Of a stretch of 64,000 nucleotides of DNA, positions 1 through 8,926 are shown in pieces. The first letter of the stretch is position 1, and every line of letters starts with the position of its first letter. The stretch is from Aeromonas piscicola (GTDB lineage Bacteria > Pseudomonadota > Gammaproteobacteria > Enterobacterales > Aeromonadaceae): the NCBI RefSeq assembly GCF_000820005.1, contig NZ_CDBL01000071.1:123882-187881 (forward strand), written 5' to 3'. The notes beneath the pieces are model-generated. The model had not been told where the DNA came from, made no database searches, and was given only the letters and a program-made list of their open reading frames with translations. Both the position numbers and the translations under genes were made by a program.

Positions 1-74
1 CGGCTTGCTTTGGCCAGTGTCTCCTGCTCGTAATCCTTGCCTTCCAGCAACAGCACAATATGGGTTGAGGTCAT
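1..74 (-). CDS. 5' fragment of an unidentified gene
   Basis: An ATG on the minus strand (complement of 72-74) opens a frame that runs off the left edge after 24 codons, beginning MTSTHIVLLLEG. It is preceded by a good Shine-Dalgarno (AAGGAGA, complement of about 82-88) at normal spacing, which is the main reason to believe it. The visible residues look like a soluble alpha/beta fold start (hydrophobic strand then a charged helix), but they are too few to name a family. Confidence 0.5.
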   Translation of the reverse strand, partial: MTSTHIVLLLEGKDYEQETLAKAS

Positions 75-469
75 AAGCAGTTCTCCTTGGCATGGCGCGG
101 GGCACCGGGGACAAATTGTCTGTCCCCTACCACTGTGTTCCCGCTATGTGTCGCATAGAACGAACCGGTTTTGCGCATTCTGGCGTCACTCTTTGTCGGT
201 GATGCATCGCAAAGCCATGTTCGTTTACATCATCATAACAGACTGAGTTGAATGGAAAATGAAGGGAACCTCGCTTTTTGACGGTTCATTGGTCTGTTGG
301 CAGTGAAAATCATGACAGGGCAGCATGTTTGCGCTGCGGATGGGCGCCAAAAACCAGGATCCTGTGGTTTTGCATCGATGAGATTAGGGGGGGGAGCGGT
401 TTGGGTGGGGCTGGTAGGACTGGGCGACGAAGAGGGAGCCGGTTTTGACCGGCACCCTCTCATCTGAAT
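75..469. other. intergenic region, no gene seen
   Basis: About 395 bp between the left-edge gene fragment and ppaC, both on the minus strand. Short frames exist on both strands but none has a convincing start or recognisable protein. The only clear element is the hairpin at 431-460 next to the ppaC stop codon. A promoter for the left-edge gene is probably here, but I could not pick one out. Confidence 0.5.
431..460 (-). terminator. hairpin terminator after ppaC
   Basis: AGAGGG-a-GCCGG (431-442) pairs with CCGGC-a-CCCTCT (449-460) around a six-base loop, ten bases past the ppaC stop codon. On the minus strand it is followed only by a short pyrimidine stretch, so termination may be imperfect. 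Confidence 0.55.
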
Positions 470-1363
470 TCAAGCCGGGTCTGAGGAGAGATACTGGGTC
501 AGCCAGGGCAGCCCCTCTTTCTTGCGGCTGACGGCACCAGCCAGATGGGTCGGCTGCTCGGGTAGTATGCCGTTACTGGCGAAGTAGAGCAGGCTGCCGC
601 CCTTGGCCAGATCGGTCAGCATCAGCACATAGGCATCCAGCTCATCTTGCTCCAGCCGGTCTTGCATGGCCTGCAGCAGCTCGGCCTGGCGGGTGTGGAT
701 CTGCGCCGGATCCATCACGCAGATCTGGCTGACATAGAGTTTGTAACCGGCGATCTGGTACGCCTTCTCATCGGCGACGAGCAGTTCTGTCATAGGGGAG
801 TCACCGAGCTGGGTACGCCGCTCCAGCAGGGTCTGGGCGAAGGGTTCCAGCGCCAGCTCTGCCAGTGGCAGCAGTGCATTGACGGCGGCGCGATCACGGG
901 CCGTGGTGGTCGGCGAGGTGAGGCTGAAGGTGTCGCTGATGATGGCTCCTAGCAGCAGGCGCGCCTGGGTGCGGGAGAGGGTGTCATAGCCCATCAGCTC
1001 CAGCAGCACGGTGGCGCTGCACCCTACGGCCCGGATCCAGGCATCGAGCGGGCCCCGGGTGATGAGTGTGCCTATCCTGTGGTGATCGATCAGCCCCTGC
1101 ACGTCGGCCTCGGCCAGCCCCTCGGGCCCCTGCTCCAGCTCGCTGAAATCCACCAGAAACACAGATTTGTTGGCCACGCTGCCCTGCAGCAGGGGCGGGG
1201 CATCGACCCCGGCGGTTTCCAGAATGAAGCGGGTCTCGGCAATGGGCTCACCCAGGGCATAGGCCTGGGCCTGTCGACCCTGTCGATTGAGCCAGTCGGC
1301 GGTGACCAGGGCGGTACAGATGCTGTCGCTATCTGGGTTCTTGTGGCCAAACACATGGAGCAT
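470..1363 (-). CDS. ppaC: manganese-dependent inorganic pyrophosphatase (family II)
   Basis: Hydrolyses pyrophosphate to two phosphates in the cytoplasm, pulling biosynthetic reactions forward. The 297-residue product fits the family II (DHH) enzymes, usually a little over 300 residues. It starts MLHVFGHKNPDSDS, giving the metal-binding His and Asp residues (H7, D11, D13). The DHH motif lies mid-protein (DHHRIG), and the C-terminal substrate motif SRKKEGLPWL closes the DHHA2 domain. The open frame extends upstream to 1576, but the family always begins at this MLHVFGH segment and AGGA lies about ten bases before this ATG, so the shorter start is chosen. It is a single gene with its own hairpin terminator, unrelated in sequence to the E. 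coli family I enzyme Ppa. Confidence 0.93.
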   Translation of the reverse strand: MLHVFGHKNPDSDSICTALVTADWLNRQGRQAQAYALGEPIAETRFILETAGVDAPPLLQGSVANKSVFLVDFSELEQGPEGLAEADVQGLIDHHRIGTLITRGPLDAWIRAVGCSATVLLELMGYDTLSRTQARLLLGAIISDTFSLTSPTTTARDRAAVNALLPLAELALEPFAQTLLERRTQLGDSPMTELLVADEKAYQIAGYKLYVSQICVMDPAQIHTRQAELLQAMQDRLEQDELDAYVLMLTDLAKGGSLLYFASNGILPEQPTHLAGAVSRKKEGLPWLTQYLSSDPA

Positions 1364-1583
1364 AAAGACATTCCTGACGTTGGAGGCTAGCCCGGCCGAG
1401 ATTGCGATGACGCTGGTCGGGCCAGGGGCGCGGATAAGATGGCTAAACGGAGTGAGGGCTTGCCCCCAGTCTGGTTTCACTCTATGCACCTGTGCTACTT
1501 CTGGCAACCAGGCTGATCCGATCGCCCCTTGCTGCCCCCTGTCGTGCGGGTGGGCGGAGCCGGTCATGGTGAGCACCTTGTTG

Positions 1584-1609
1584 CAGACCCAGACCCAGAC
1601 CCAGACCCA
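1584..1609. repeat. CAGACC hexamer microsatellite, four units
   Basis: Four perfect CAGACC units plus CA lie about 220 bp upstream of the ppaC start. It is short enough to be chance, but such repeats can change length by slippage. It lies outside the gene as annotated here. Confidence 0.8.
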
Positions 1610-1758
1610 TGCTCGGATCCTGCCCCAGGAACTTGGCTGCAGCTCAGGTGTGGTCCTGGCTACTGTTGGCGCCAGTGCCGGATCCGGGTCAGGGAGGCTT
1701 CTCAGAGGAGAAGGCCTCGGAAGAGAAAAAGAGCATGAGGCAATGAGGGCGGAGCAAT

Positions 1759-1800
1759 AAAAAAGGGGTGTCCAACCCTGCGGGTCTGACTCTCCCTTTT
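1759..1800 (-). terminator. rho-independent terminator of recN
   Basis: On the minus strand AAAAGGG (complement of 1794-1800) pairs with CCCTTTT (complement of 1761-1767), with an inner ACCC/GGGT hairpin (1775-1785). A run of six T residues follows (complement of 1759-1764). It lies about 25 bp beyond the recN stop. Confidence 0.7.
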
Positions 1801-1823
1801 ACTGCCTGCCCGGACATGCTTGC

Positions 1824-3488
1824 TCAGGAGGCCAGCAGCTCGCGGGCATTGGCCAGGGTATTGTCCGTGATATGGTCGCCGCCCAGCAGACGAGCGAGCT
1901 CCTTGAGGCGAGCGCCCTGATCCAGTGCCTGCATCTGGGTCTCCGTGGTCTTGCCATCGGTGTGCTTGCTCACCACCATGTGCTGGTGGCCCTTGCCTGC
2001 CACCTGGGGCAGGTGAGTGACCACCATGACCTGAGTGGATTCACCGAGCTGACGCAGCAAACGACCCACCACGGCGGCGGTGGGGCCGCTGATCCCCACG
2101 TCCACCTCATCGAAAATCAGGGTTGGGGTCGAGACCTTGCGGGCGCTGATCACGACGATCGCGAGGCTGATCCGCGACAGTTCACCGCCGGAGGCCACCT
2201 TGCCCAGCGGCTGGATTGGTTGCCCCGGGTTGGTGGTGACCATAAATTCCACCCGATCGATGCCAAGCGGCGACAGGCTGCTCTGGGCATCCGGCCGCAC
2301 CTCGATGGCGAAGCGGCCGTCCGGCATCGCCAGCTCGTGCATGCTGGCGGTCACCTTGGTGCTGAGTTCCTCGGCGTAACGCTGACGGCTCTGGCTCAGG
2401 GCCTCGGCGGCCTGCACGAAGGCGAGGCGGGCCTCGGCCAGTTCATCTTCCATGCCCTCGAGGCGCTCTTCATCAGAGTTGAGGCGGGCGAGATCACTGG
2501 CCAGATCCTGATGATGCAGGGCCAGCTCGGCTGGTTTGACATGGTGCTTGCGGGCCAGATTGATGGCTTTGGAGAGGCGGGCTTCCAGCTCGGTGAAGCG
2601 CTCCGGGTCCAGCTCAAGCCGATCCAGATAGCTGCGCAGCTCGCTGTGGCTCTCCTGCACGCCTATCATCGCCTCGTTCAGCATCTCCAGCACAGGGGTG
2701 AGCCGGCTATCCATGCCAACCAGACCCTCGGCTTTGTCGACGGCGATCTGCAACAGGCCGGCGATGGTGGTCTCTTCGTTGTCATAGAGCAGATCGAGAC
2801 AGGCGCCGCACTCCTGCATCAGCTCGGTGCCGTTGGCGAGCCGCTGATGCTCTTCTTCGATCGACTCGAACTCTCCCGGTTGCAGGGCAAATTCGTCCAG
2901 CTCCTGCACCTGATATTCGATGAGCTGGCGGCGGGCTTCCCGCTGTTGCTGTTCTGCCTTGAGGCGATTGAGCTCGTTTTGCAGCTGGCGCCACAGCTGA
3001 TAGTGCTGGCGCACTTCTTCCAGCAGCAGGTGATGGCCGGCATAGCCATCCAGCAAGCTGAGCTGGTAGTCGGGTTTGAGCAGGAGCTGGTGGGCGTGCT
3101 GGCCATGGACGTTGACCAGCAGTTGACCCAGGTTCTTGAGCTGGGTCAGGGGGACGGGCACGCCGTTGATGTAGCTGCGCGAGCGCCCTTCGGCGGAGAG
3201 TACCCGCCGCACTATGCATTCGCCTTCGTTGTCCAGCTCGTTGGCGGCGAGCCAGGCGCGGGCGGCCGGGTTGCCGTCCAGCAGGAAACGGGCGCTGACC
3301 TCTGTCTTGTCGCTATCGGGGCGCACCATGCTGGCCTCGGCCCGCTCGCCGAGGCAGAGGCCGAGCGCGTCTATGGCGATGGATTTACCGGCACCCGTCT
3401 CACCCGTGATGCAGGTCATGCCGGGTTGCAGATCGAGTTCGAGAAACTTGACGATGGCGAAGTTGTTGACGGTCAGCTGGGTCAGCAT
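1824..3488 (-). CDS. recN: DNA repair protein RecN
   Basis: SMC-like ATPase acting in recombinational repair of double-strand breaks. The 554-residue protein has an N-terminal ATPase half with Walker A GETGAGKS (residues 29-36). A long coiled-coil middle rich in Leu, Glu, Gln and Arg follows (about 150-370). The C-terminal half carries the ABC signature region ASGGELSR and Walker B LIFDEVD. Length and order match E. coli RecN. The start MLTQLTVNNFAIV is the standard family start. Expression is almost certainly under SOS control: two LexA-like boxes lie 25-70 bp upstream (3514-3555). As in E. coli, nadK lies directly upstream on the same strand. Confidence 0.97.
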   Translation of the reverse strand: MLTQLTVNNFAIVKFLELDLQPGMTCITGETGAGKSIAIDALGLCLGERAEASMVRPDSDKTEVSARFLLDGNPAARAWLAANELDNEGECIVRRVLSAEGRSRSYINGVPVPLTQLKNLGQLLVNVHGQHAHQLLLKPDYQLSLLDGYAGHHLLLEEVRQHYQLWRQLQNELNRLKAEQQQREARRQLIEYQVQELDEFALQPGEFESIEEEHQRLANGTELMQECGACLDLLYDNEETTIAGLLQIAVDKAEGLVGMDSRLTPVLEMLNEAMIGVQESHSELRSYLDRLELDPERFTELEARLSKAINLARKHHVKPAELALHHQDLASDLARLNSDEERLEGMEDELAEARLAFVQAAEALSQSRQRYAEELSTKVTASMHELAMPDGRFAIEVRPDAQSSLSPLGIDRVEFMVTTNPGQPIQPLGKVASGGELSRISLAIVVISARKVSTPTLIFDEVDVGISGPTAAVVGRLLRQLGESTQVMVVTHLPQVAGKGHQHMVVSKHTDGKTTETQMQALDQGARLKELARLLGGDHITDNTLANARELLAS

Positions 3489-3513
3489 GGTCTCATCCTG
3501 TATGGGCCAACAT

Positions 3514-3555
3514 TACTGTGTATGCATCCAGTATATACTGGTTTTACATACAGTA
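3514..3555 (-). promoter_or_regulatory. paired LexA (SOS) boxes upstream of recN
   Basis: Two 20-bp boxes lie 2 bp apart between nadK and recN: 3514-3533 (CTGT-N8-CCAG) and 3536-3555 (CTGG-N8-ACAG). Each is one base from the LexA consensus CTGT-N8-ACAG in one half only, and the two boxes are inverted relative to each other, so the perfect CTGT half-sites face outward. E. coli recN also carries more than one LexA box. Function is inferred from sequence match and position. Confidence 0.85.
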
Positions 3556-3600
3556 AAGAGTCGGCCCGCAACAGGATGGACAAGAGCGTTGAAAAGCGCC

Positions 3601-4485
3601 TTAAAACAGCTTGCTGCCCCAGCCGAGCTTGTTGCGCAGCACGTGGAAGTAACTGTAGTCGAGCGGGTGTACCAGATGCAGCTTGTGGCTGCTCTTCTTG
3701 ATGAGGATCTCGTCACCCGGGTGCACCGCCAATGTCACCTGACCGTCGCAGCTCACCTGCATGGCGTCATCCTGGTTGTCCGGCGAGACCAGCAGCCTCA
3801 CCTCGCTGTCCGCATCCAGCACTATGGGGCGGCTGCTGAGGGTGTGCGGGAACATGGGCACCAGCGTGATGGCATTGAGCTTGGGGGTGAGGATGGCGCC
3901 GCCCGCCGACAGCGAATAGGCGGTGGAGCCGGTCGGGGTGGCGACTATGATGCCGTCCGAGCGCTGGCTGTACATGAAGCTGCCATCGATATAGACCTCG
4001 AACTCGATCATGTGGGCTATCTTGCCGGGGTGCAGCACGGCTTCGTTCACCGCCAGGTTGCTCGATTTGCGCTCCCCGTGACGATAGACGGCGGCTTCCA
4101 GCAGGAAGCGGTGTTCACTCTTGTAGTGGCCTGAGAGCACCTGTTCCAGCGGCAGCAGGTAATCCTGCGGCGACAGGTCGGTCAGAAAGCCGAGATTGCC
4201 CCGGTTGACGCCGATCACCGCCACATCGAACCGTGACAGCACCCGGGCCGCCCCCAGCATGTTGCCGTCGCCGCCGACCACGATGGCCAGATCCGCCTGC
4301 TCACCGAGCTGAACCAGATCCATCACGTTCTCATCCATGATGCCGAGGGTGTGAGCCACCCGGCTCTCCACCAGCACCCGAAAACCTCGGGTAGTGAGAT
4401 ATTGGTGCAGACCGGTCAGGGTCTGGTTGGCCCCTTCGTGGTGGGGTTTGCCAATCAGGGCAATGGTTTTGAACGGAGAATCCAT
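3601..4485 (-). CDS. nadK: NAD kinase
   Basis: Phosphorylates NAD to NADP with ATP in the cytoplasm; the sole de novo source of NADP in most bacteria. The 294-residue product matches the usual length of about 292. It has the GGDGN catalytic motif (residues 71-75) and the conserved NE(A/D) segment. The glycine-rich [14 protein letters not shown] loop is at about 176-189. The frame is open to 4614, but homologues start at [14 protein letters not shown] and the upstream extension is a basic, low-complexity stretch, so the ATG at 4483-4485 is chosen. nadK is divergent from grpE and upstream of recN, the same arrangement as in Enterobacteria. Confidence 0.95.
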   Translation of the reverse strand: MDSPFKTIALIGKPHHEGANQTLTGLHQYLTTRGFRVLVESRVAHTLGIMDENVMDLVQLGEQADLAIVVGGDGNMLGAARVLSRFDVAVIGVNRGNLGFLTDLSPQDYLLPLEQVLSGHYKSEHRFLLEAAVYRHGERKSSNLAVNEAVLHPGKIAHMIEFEVYIDGSFMYSQRSDGIIVATPTGSTAYSLSAGGAILTPKLNAITLVPMFPHTLSSRPIVLDADSEVRLLVSPDNQDDAMQVSCDGQVTLAVHPGDEILIKKSSHKLHLVHPLDYSYFHVLRNKLGWGSKLF

Positions 4486-4638
4486 ATGCTGTCGGGTCTG
4501 GGATGAGTATTGGGGGGAGTATACCGCGCTTTGTGGGGGATTTGTCTGCTGCCGGCGTCTCCTGATGGGCATAGTGCCATGAAAAGTGGCAATTTGGCTG
4601 TTGGCTCGGCTCATTGGCGACGATAGCGCCCTTTTCCC

Positions 4639-4667
4639 CTTGAAAGCCGAGGCTGCGTCCCCATAAT
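4639..4667 (+). promoter_or_regulatory. sigma-32 heat-shock promoter of grpE
   Basis: CTTGAAA (4639-4645), a 13-base spacer, then CCCCATAAT (4659-4667) match the RpoH consensus CTTGAAA-N13-15-CCCCATnT almost perfectly. The start site would fall near 4674, about 80 bases before the grpE ATG. Confidence 0.9.
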
Positions 4668-4679
4668 AGCGCCATTACA

Positions 4680-4723
4680 GGGTCTGTTGCCGACTTGTCG
4701 CGCACCCGAACGTCAGCAGACCC
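4680..4723 (+). other. 5' UTR hairpin of grpE mRNA
   Basis: GGGTCTGTTG (4680-4689) pairs with CAGCAGACCC (4714-4723), with one G-U pair when transcribed, around a 24-base loop. It begins within about 10 bases of the predicted sigma-32 start, so nearly every heat-shock transcript would carry it at its 5' end. A role in mRNA stability is plausible but inferred. Confidence 0.5.
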
Positions 4724-4752
4724 TCATAAGCAACCCTGAAATTGGAGATGTC

Positions 4753-5328
4753 ATGAACCACGAAGAACAAAAGGTTGAAACGATGGAGCAAGTGGAAGCC
4801 CAGCCAGTCGAACCGACCGATGTAGACAGTGAAGTGACAGCCGAGCAGGCCCGCATTGCCGAGCTGGAGGCCCAACTGGAAGCCGCCCGGCAGGCGTCCA
4901 ATGAAGAGCGCGAGCGTGCCATTCGTGCCGTCGCCGAGATGGAAAACCTGCGTCGCCGCGCCGCCCAGGACGTGGAGAAGGCTCACAAGTTTGCGCTGGA
5001 GAAATTCGCCGCCGAACTGTTGCCGGTACTGGACAACCTGGAGCGCGCCATCGAGCTGGCCGACAAGGAGAGCGAAGAGCTCAAGCCGATGATCGAAGGG
5101 GTCGAGCTGACCCTGAAATCAATGCAAAGCGGCGTGGCCAAGTTTGGTCTGAATCCGCTGGATCCGCTCAATCAGCCGTTCGATCCCAATGCCCATCAGG
5201 CGATGAGCATGATCGAAAATGGCGAGTTGGCACCGAACACTGTCATCGCCGTGATGCAGAAGGGCTACGAGCTCAACGGCCGGGTGATCCGTCCGGCCAT
5301 GGTGATGGTCTCCAAGGCGCCGGCCTGA
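4753..5328 (+). CDS. grpE: nucleotide exchange factor GrpE
   Basis: Homodimeric cytoplasmic cochaperone that releases ADP from DnaK. The 191-residue product has an acidic, flexible N terminus (about 1-35) and a long coiled-coil helix (about 35-85, [11 protein letters not shown]...). The four-helix and beta-wing region ends in the family signature, [22 protein letters not shown], near the C terminus. The ATG at 4753 has GGAG at proper spacing and gives the expected length; the upstream extension is rejected. A sigma-32 promoter precedes it and a strong terminator follows, so it is its own transcription unit although it neighbours dnaKJ. Confidence 0.97.
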   Translation: MNHEEQKVETMEQVEAQPVEPTDVDSEVTAEQARIAELEAQLEAARQASNEERERAIRAVAEMENLRRRAAQDVEKAHKFALEKFAAELLPVLDNLERAIELADKESEELKPMIEGVELTLKSMQSGVAKFGLNPLDPLNQPFDPNAHQAMSMIENGELAPNTVIAVMQKGYELNGRVIRPAMVMVSKAPA

Positions 5329-5345
5329 GTGTCATCGCTGTGCTG

Positions 5346-5370
5346 AGCCCGCCGCTCGGCGGGCTTTTTA
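5346..5370 (+). terminator. rho-independent terminator of grpE
   Basis: AGCCCGCC-gct-CGGCGGGCT is followed by TTTTTA, 18 bp after the grpE stop codon. It separates grpE from dnaK. Confidence 0.93.
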
Positions 5371-5464
5371 TTGGTAGCGGCGCCATTCTGCGTATTCAGT
5401 GGCGCCATTTGGCAAGCATTCACCCGTAAACAGGGCAAGAATGCGCGGTTTTTTGAGGGCGGGG

Positions 5465-5493
5465 CTTGAAGCGTCAACTTGAGACCCCATATA
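5465..5493 (+). promoter_or_regulatory. sigma-32 promoter P1 of dnaKJ
   Basis: CTTGAAG (5465-5471), a 13-base spacer and CCCCATATA (5485-5493) match the heat-shock consensus. The predicted start is near 5500, leaving a leader of about 128 bases before dnaK. Confidence 0.9.
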
Positions 5494-5535
5494 GGTTGCA
5501 AGGCCGCGGCGGCACAAAAAATTTGATGCCGGGAG

Positions 5536-5565
5536 CTTGAAAGCCACATTGGCTGCCCCCACCTA
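5536..5565 (+). promoter_or_regulatory. second sigma-32-like promoter P2 of dnaKJ
   Basis: A perfect CTTGAAA (5536-5542) is followed after 14 bases by CCCCACCTA (5557-5565), one mismatch from CCCCATnTA. It lies 71 bp downstream of P1, giving a tandem pair as at E. coli dnaK. The -10 is weaker than in P1. Confidence 0.65.
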
Positions 5566-5581
5566 GCCGTTAACGCATTAA

Positions 5582-5596
5582 GGCGAGTTCCTCGCC
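5582..5596 (+). other. leader hairpin before dnaK
   Basis: GGCGAG-ttc-CTCGCC is a perfect 6-bp stem with a three-base loop, ending about 18 bases before the dnaK ribosome-binding site (TTGGAG). It would be part of transcripts from both heat-shock promoters. Confidence 0.5.
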
Positions 5597-5627
5597 AGTT
5601 TATTCAAAGTATTTGGAGATTCGTCAA

Positions 5628-7553
5628 ATGGGTAAAATCATCGGTATTGACCTGGGTACTACCAACTCCTGCGTCGCTATTCTGGATGGCGACACTGCTC
5701 GCGTGATCGAGAACGCAGAAGGCGATCGTACTACTCCGTCCATCATTGCCTATGCCGATGATGGCGAGATCCTGGTTGGTCAGCCGGCCAAGCGTCAGGC
5801 CATCACCAACCCGAAGAACACCCTGTTCGCCATCAAGCGTCTGATCGGTCGCCGTTTCGAAGATGAAGAAGTGCAGCGTGACCTGAAAATCATGCCGTAC
5901 GCCATCGCCAAAGCTGACAACGGTGACGCCTGGGTTGAAGTGAAGGGCAAGAAAATGGCACCGCCGCAGATTTCTGCCGAAGTGCTGAAAAAGATGAAGA
6001 AGACCGCCGAAGACTACCTGGGCGAGCCGGTAACCGAAGCAGTCATCACTGTTCCGGCCTACTTCAACGACGCCCAGCGTCAGGCTACCAAAGATGCCGG
6101 TCGCATCGCCGGTCTGGATGTAAAACGCATCATCAACGAACCGACTGCCGCAGCTTTTGCTTACGGCGTGAACAAGGTCAAGGGTGAGCGCAAGGTTGCC
6201 GTGTATGACCTGGGTGGCGGTACTTTCGATATCTCCATCATCGAGATCGACGAAGTGGAAGGTGAGACCACCTTCGAAGTACTGGCGACCAACGGCAACA
6301 CCCACCTGGGTGGTGAAGACTTCGACAACCGTGTCATCAACTATCTAGTAGATGAGTTCAAGCGTGAGCAGGGCATTGACCTGCGCAACGACCAGCTGGC
6401 CCTGCAGCGTCTGAAAGATGCCGCCGAGAAAGCCAAGATCGAGCTCTCTTCTGCCCAGCAGACCGACGTGAACCTGCCGTACATCACTGCAGATGCCACC
6501 GGTCCGAAACACATGAACATCAAGGTGACCCGCGCCAAGCTGGAATCCCTGGTGGAAGACATGGTGAAAGACTCGCTCGAACCAGTTCGCATTGCCCTGA
6601 AAGACTCTGGTCTGGCCGTTGGCGAGATCGACGACGTCATCCTGGTAGGCGGTCAGACCCGCATGCCGATGGTGCAGAAGACTGTTGCCGAGTTCTTTGG
6701 CAAAGAGCCGCGCAAAGACGTCAACCCGGACGAAGCCGTGGCCATGGGTGCAGCCATCCAGGGTGCCGTACTGTCCGGTGAGAAGACCGACGTACTGCTG
6801 CTGGACGTGACCCCGCTCTCTCTGGGTATCGAAACCATGGGCAGCGTGATGACGGCGCTGATCGAGAAGAACACCACTATCCCGACCAAGAAGTCCCAGG
6901 TGTTCTCCACTGCCGAAGACAACCAGTCTGCCGTGACCATTCACGTGCTGCAGGGTGAGCGCAAGCGCGCCAGCGACAACAAGTCCCTGGGCCAGTTCAA
7001 CCTGGAAGGCATCCGTCCGGCTCAGCGCGGCCTGCCGCAGATCGAAGTGACCTTCGACATCGATGCCAACGGTATCCTGCACGTCTCTGCCAAAGACAAG
7101 GAGACCAACAAGGAGCAGAAGATCACCATCCAGGCTTCCTCCGGTCTGTCTGATGAAGAGATCGAACGCATGGTACGCGAGGCGGAAGCCAACGCGGCCG
7201 AAGACAAGAAATTTGAAGAGCTGGTGCAGACCCGCAACCAGGCTGACGGTCTGGTCCACTCGGTCCGCAAGCAGGTAGCCGAAGCCGGTGAAGCCCTGCC
7301 TGCCGACGACAAGACCAAGATCGAAACTGCATTGAGCGAGCTGGAAGCCGTCATCAAGGGTGACGACAAGGCGGTCATCGAAGCCAAGCAACAGGCGCTG
7401 ATGGAAGCCTCCCAGAAGCTGATGGAGATTGCCCAGCAGCAAGCTCAGGCTCAGGGTGCTGGCGCCGATGCCGGTCAGTCCTCTTCTTCCGCCAAGGCTG
7501 ACGACGACGTGGTCGATGCCGAGTTCGAAGAAGTGAAAGACGACAAGAAATAA
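5628..7553 (+). CDS. dnaK: molecular chaperone DnaK (Hsp70)
   Basis: ATP-driven chaperone that binds exposed hydrophobic segments and works with DnaJ and GrpE. The 641-residue protein has the N-terminal phosphate loop [13 protein letters not shown] and the second actin-fold motif [13 protein letters not shown]. The interdomain linker is [10 protein letters not shown] substrate-binding domain and helical lid follow, ending in the EEV-type acidic tail ([12 protein letters not shown]). The ATG at 5628 is chosen because [10 protein letters not shown] is the universal start and TTGGAG lies upstream. It is co-transcribed with dnaJ from two sigma-32 promoters. Codon use is highly biased, as expected of an abundant protein. 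Confidence 0.98.
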   Translation: MGKIIGIDLGTTNSCVAILDGDTARVIENAEGDRTTPSIIAYADDGEILVGQPAKRQAITNPKNTLFAIKRLIGRRFEDEEVQRDLKIMPYAIAKADNGDAWVEVKGKKMAPPQISAEVLKKMKKTAEDYLGEPVTEAVITVPAYFNDAQRQATKDAGRIAGLDVKRIINEPTAAAFAYGVNKVKGERKVAVYDLGGGTFDISIIEIDEVEGETTFEVLATNGNTHLGGEDFDNRVINYLVDEFKREQGIDLRNDQLALQRLKDAAEKAKIELSSAQQTDVNLPYITADATGPKHMNIKVTRAKLESLVEDMVKDSLEPVRIALKDSGLAVGEIDDVILVGGQTRMPMVQKTVAEFFGKEPRKDVNPDEAVAMGAAIQGAVLSGEKTDVLLLDVTPLSLGIETMGSVMTALIEKNTTIPTKKSQVFSTAEDNQSAVTIHVLQGERKRASDNKSLGQFNLEGIRPAQRGLPQIEVTFDIDANGILHVSAKDKETNKEQKITIQASSGLSDEEIERMVREAEANAAEDKKFEELVQTRNQADGLVHSVRKQVAEAGEALPADDKTKIETALSELEAVIKGDDKAVIEAKQQALMEASQKLMEIAQQQAQAQGAGADAGQSSSSAKADDDVVDAEFEEVKDDKK

Positions 7554-7567
7554 GCCACACCCAGATG

Positions 7568-7585
7568 GGCAGAGTCCGCTCTGCC
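7568..7585 (+). other. first hairpin in the dnaK-dnaJ gap
   Basis: GGCAGAG (7568-7574), TCCG loop, CTCTGCC (7579-7585), 14 bases after the dnaK stop. No T-run follows, so full termination is unlikely. Confidence 0.6.
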
Positions 7586-7607
7586 TATCGGCTTGAACGA
7601 TGAATTT

Positions 7608-7633
7608 ACGGGCGTTGGGTGACCAACGCCCGT
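7608..7633 (+). other. second, 11-bp perfect hairpin in the dnaK-dnaJ gap
   Basis: ACGGGCGTTGG (7608-7618), GTGA tetraloop (GNRA class), CCAACGCCCGT (7623-7633). No T-run follows. With the preceding hairpin it could block 3' exonucleases and raise dnaK over dnaJ message levels; this is inferred from structure and position. Confidence 0.7.
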
Positions 7634-7666
7634 CTGCATAACTGTTTACGTAGCAACAGGATCAGT

Positions 7667-8809
7667 ATGTCAAAGCGCGATTTCTATGAAGTGCTCGGGG
7701 TATCGAAAGATGCCGATGAGCGCGAGATCAAGAAGGCGTACAAGCGTCTGGCGATGAAGTTTCACCCGGATCGCAACCAGGGTGATGCCGCATCCGAAGA
7801 GAAGTTCAAAGAGGTCAAGGAAGCCTATGAAGTCCTGACCGATGCCAACTTGCGTGCCCGTTATGACCAGTACGGTCATGCCGGCGTGGATCAGAGCCAG
7901 GGTGGCGGTGGTCACGGTGGCTTTGGCGGCGGAGCCGATTTCGGTGATGCGTTCGGCGACATCTTTGGCGACATCTTTGGCGGTCGCAACGGCGGCGGTC
8001 GTCGTGGTCCGGCCCGGGGTTCCGACCTGCGCTACACCATGGAGCTGACCCTGGAAGAAGCGGTGCGCGGCGTCTCCAAGGAGATCAAGGTACCGACCCT
8101 GGTCCACTGCGAGGTCTGCAACGGCTCCGGCGCCCACACCGGCAGCAGTGCCCAGACTTGCCCGACCTGCCACGGTGCCGGTCAGGTGCAGATGCGTCAG
8201 GGCTTCTTCGCGGTGCAGCAAGCCTGTCCGCACTGTCACGGTCGCGGCAAGATCATCAAGGATCCGTGCCGCAAGTGCCACGGTGAAGGTCGTTACCAGA
8301 AGACCAAGACACTGTCGGTGAAAATTCCGGCGGGCGTCGATACCGGCGATCGCATCCGTCTCTCCGGCGAAGGGGAAGCGGGGGAAGCCGGGGCTCCGGC
8401 CGGGGATCTCTACGTACAGGTGCACGTCAAGGAGCACGAGATCTTCGTGCGTGACGGCAACAACCTCTACTGCGAAGTGCCCATCAGCTTCACCGCCGCC
8501 GCACTCGGTGGCGAGATCGAAGTGCCGACCCTGGATGGCCGCGTCAAGCTCAAGGTCACTCCCGAGACCCAGACCGGCAAGATGTTCCGCATGCGGGGCA
8601 AGGGCGTGAAGTCCGTGCGCTCCGGCCAGGTGGGGGATCTGATGTGCAAGGTGGTGGTCGAGACCCCGGTCAAGCTGACCGAGTCCCAGAAAGAGCTGCT
8701 GCGCCAGCTGGACGAGTCGTTCAGTGGTGCCGCCGCCAAGACCCACAAGCCGAGATCGGAAGGCTTCTTCGAAGGGGTGAAACGCTTCTTTGACGACCTG
8801 ACCCGCTGA
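7667..8809 (+). CDS. dnaJ: chaperone protein DnaJ (Hsp40)
   Basis: Cochaperone that delivers clients to DnaK and stimulates its ATPase. The 380-residue class A DnaJ has an N-terminal J domain with the HPD motif (MKFHPDRN). A Gly/Phe-rich linker follows (about 75-115). Four zinc-finger repeats of CxxCxGxG type come next ([32 protein letters not shown]), then two beta domains. The ATG at 7667 is chosen since [11 protein letters not shown] is the family start; the in-frame extension overlaps the intergenic hairpin. It is the second gene of the dnaKJ operon, with a strong terminator after it. Confidence 0.98.
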   Translation: MSKRDFYEVLGVSKDADEREIKKAYKRLAMKFHPDRNQGDAASEEKFKEVKEAYEVLTDANLRARYDQYGHAGVDQSQGGGGHGGFGGGADFGDAFGDIFGDIFGGRNGGGRRGPARGSDLRYTMELTLEEAVRGVSKEIKVPTLVHCEVCNGSGAHTGSSAQTCPTCHGAGQVQMRQGFFAVQQACPHCHGRGKIIKDPCRKCHGEGRYQKTKTLSVKIPAGVDTGDRIRLSGEGEAGEAGAPAGDLYVQVHVKEHEIFVRDGNNLYCEVPISFTAAALGGEIEVPTLDGRVKLKVTPETQTGKMFRMRGKGVKSVRSGQVGDLMCKVVVETPVKLTESQKELLRQLDESFSGAAAKTHKPRSEGFFEGVKRFFDDLTR

Positions 8810-8835
8810 TGGCAGCCGGTCCGGCACCAAGATAG

Positions 8836-8868
8836 AAAGAGGGAGGCAAGATGCCTCCCTCTTTTTTT
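8836..8868 (+). terminator. rho-independent terminator of dnaKJ
   Basis: AAAGAGGGAGGC and GCCTCCCTCTTT pair around a five-base loop and run into seven T residues. It lies about 30 bp past dnaJ and may partly serve the convergent mgtE. Confidence 0.92.
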
Positions 8869-8926
8869 GTCGTCTTGATCCAAGTGCTATCGCGACCCGT
8901 CATCCCAATGTGCAGATCGGTCCATA

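Larger units (their letters stand above)
1364..1823. other. intergenic region between ppaC and recN
   Basis: About 460 bp. It holds a short hexamer repeat (1584-1609) and the recN terminator (1759-1800). Frames overlapping it are low-complexity or extend from ppaC and look spurious. The ppaC promoter should lie in the first half, but no strong -35/-10 pair stands out. Confidence 0.5.

Noticed and set aside
1872..3701. 609-codon open frame on the strand opposite recN
   Set aside because: A shadow of recN; Gly/His/Gln/Leu-rich without motifs. The same explains the long antisense frames over dnaK, cusA, cyoB and others.
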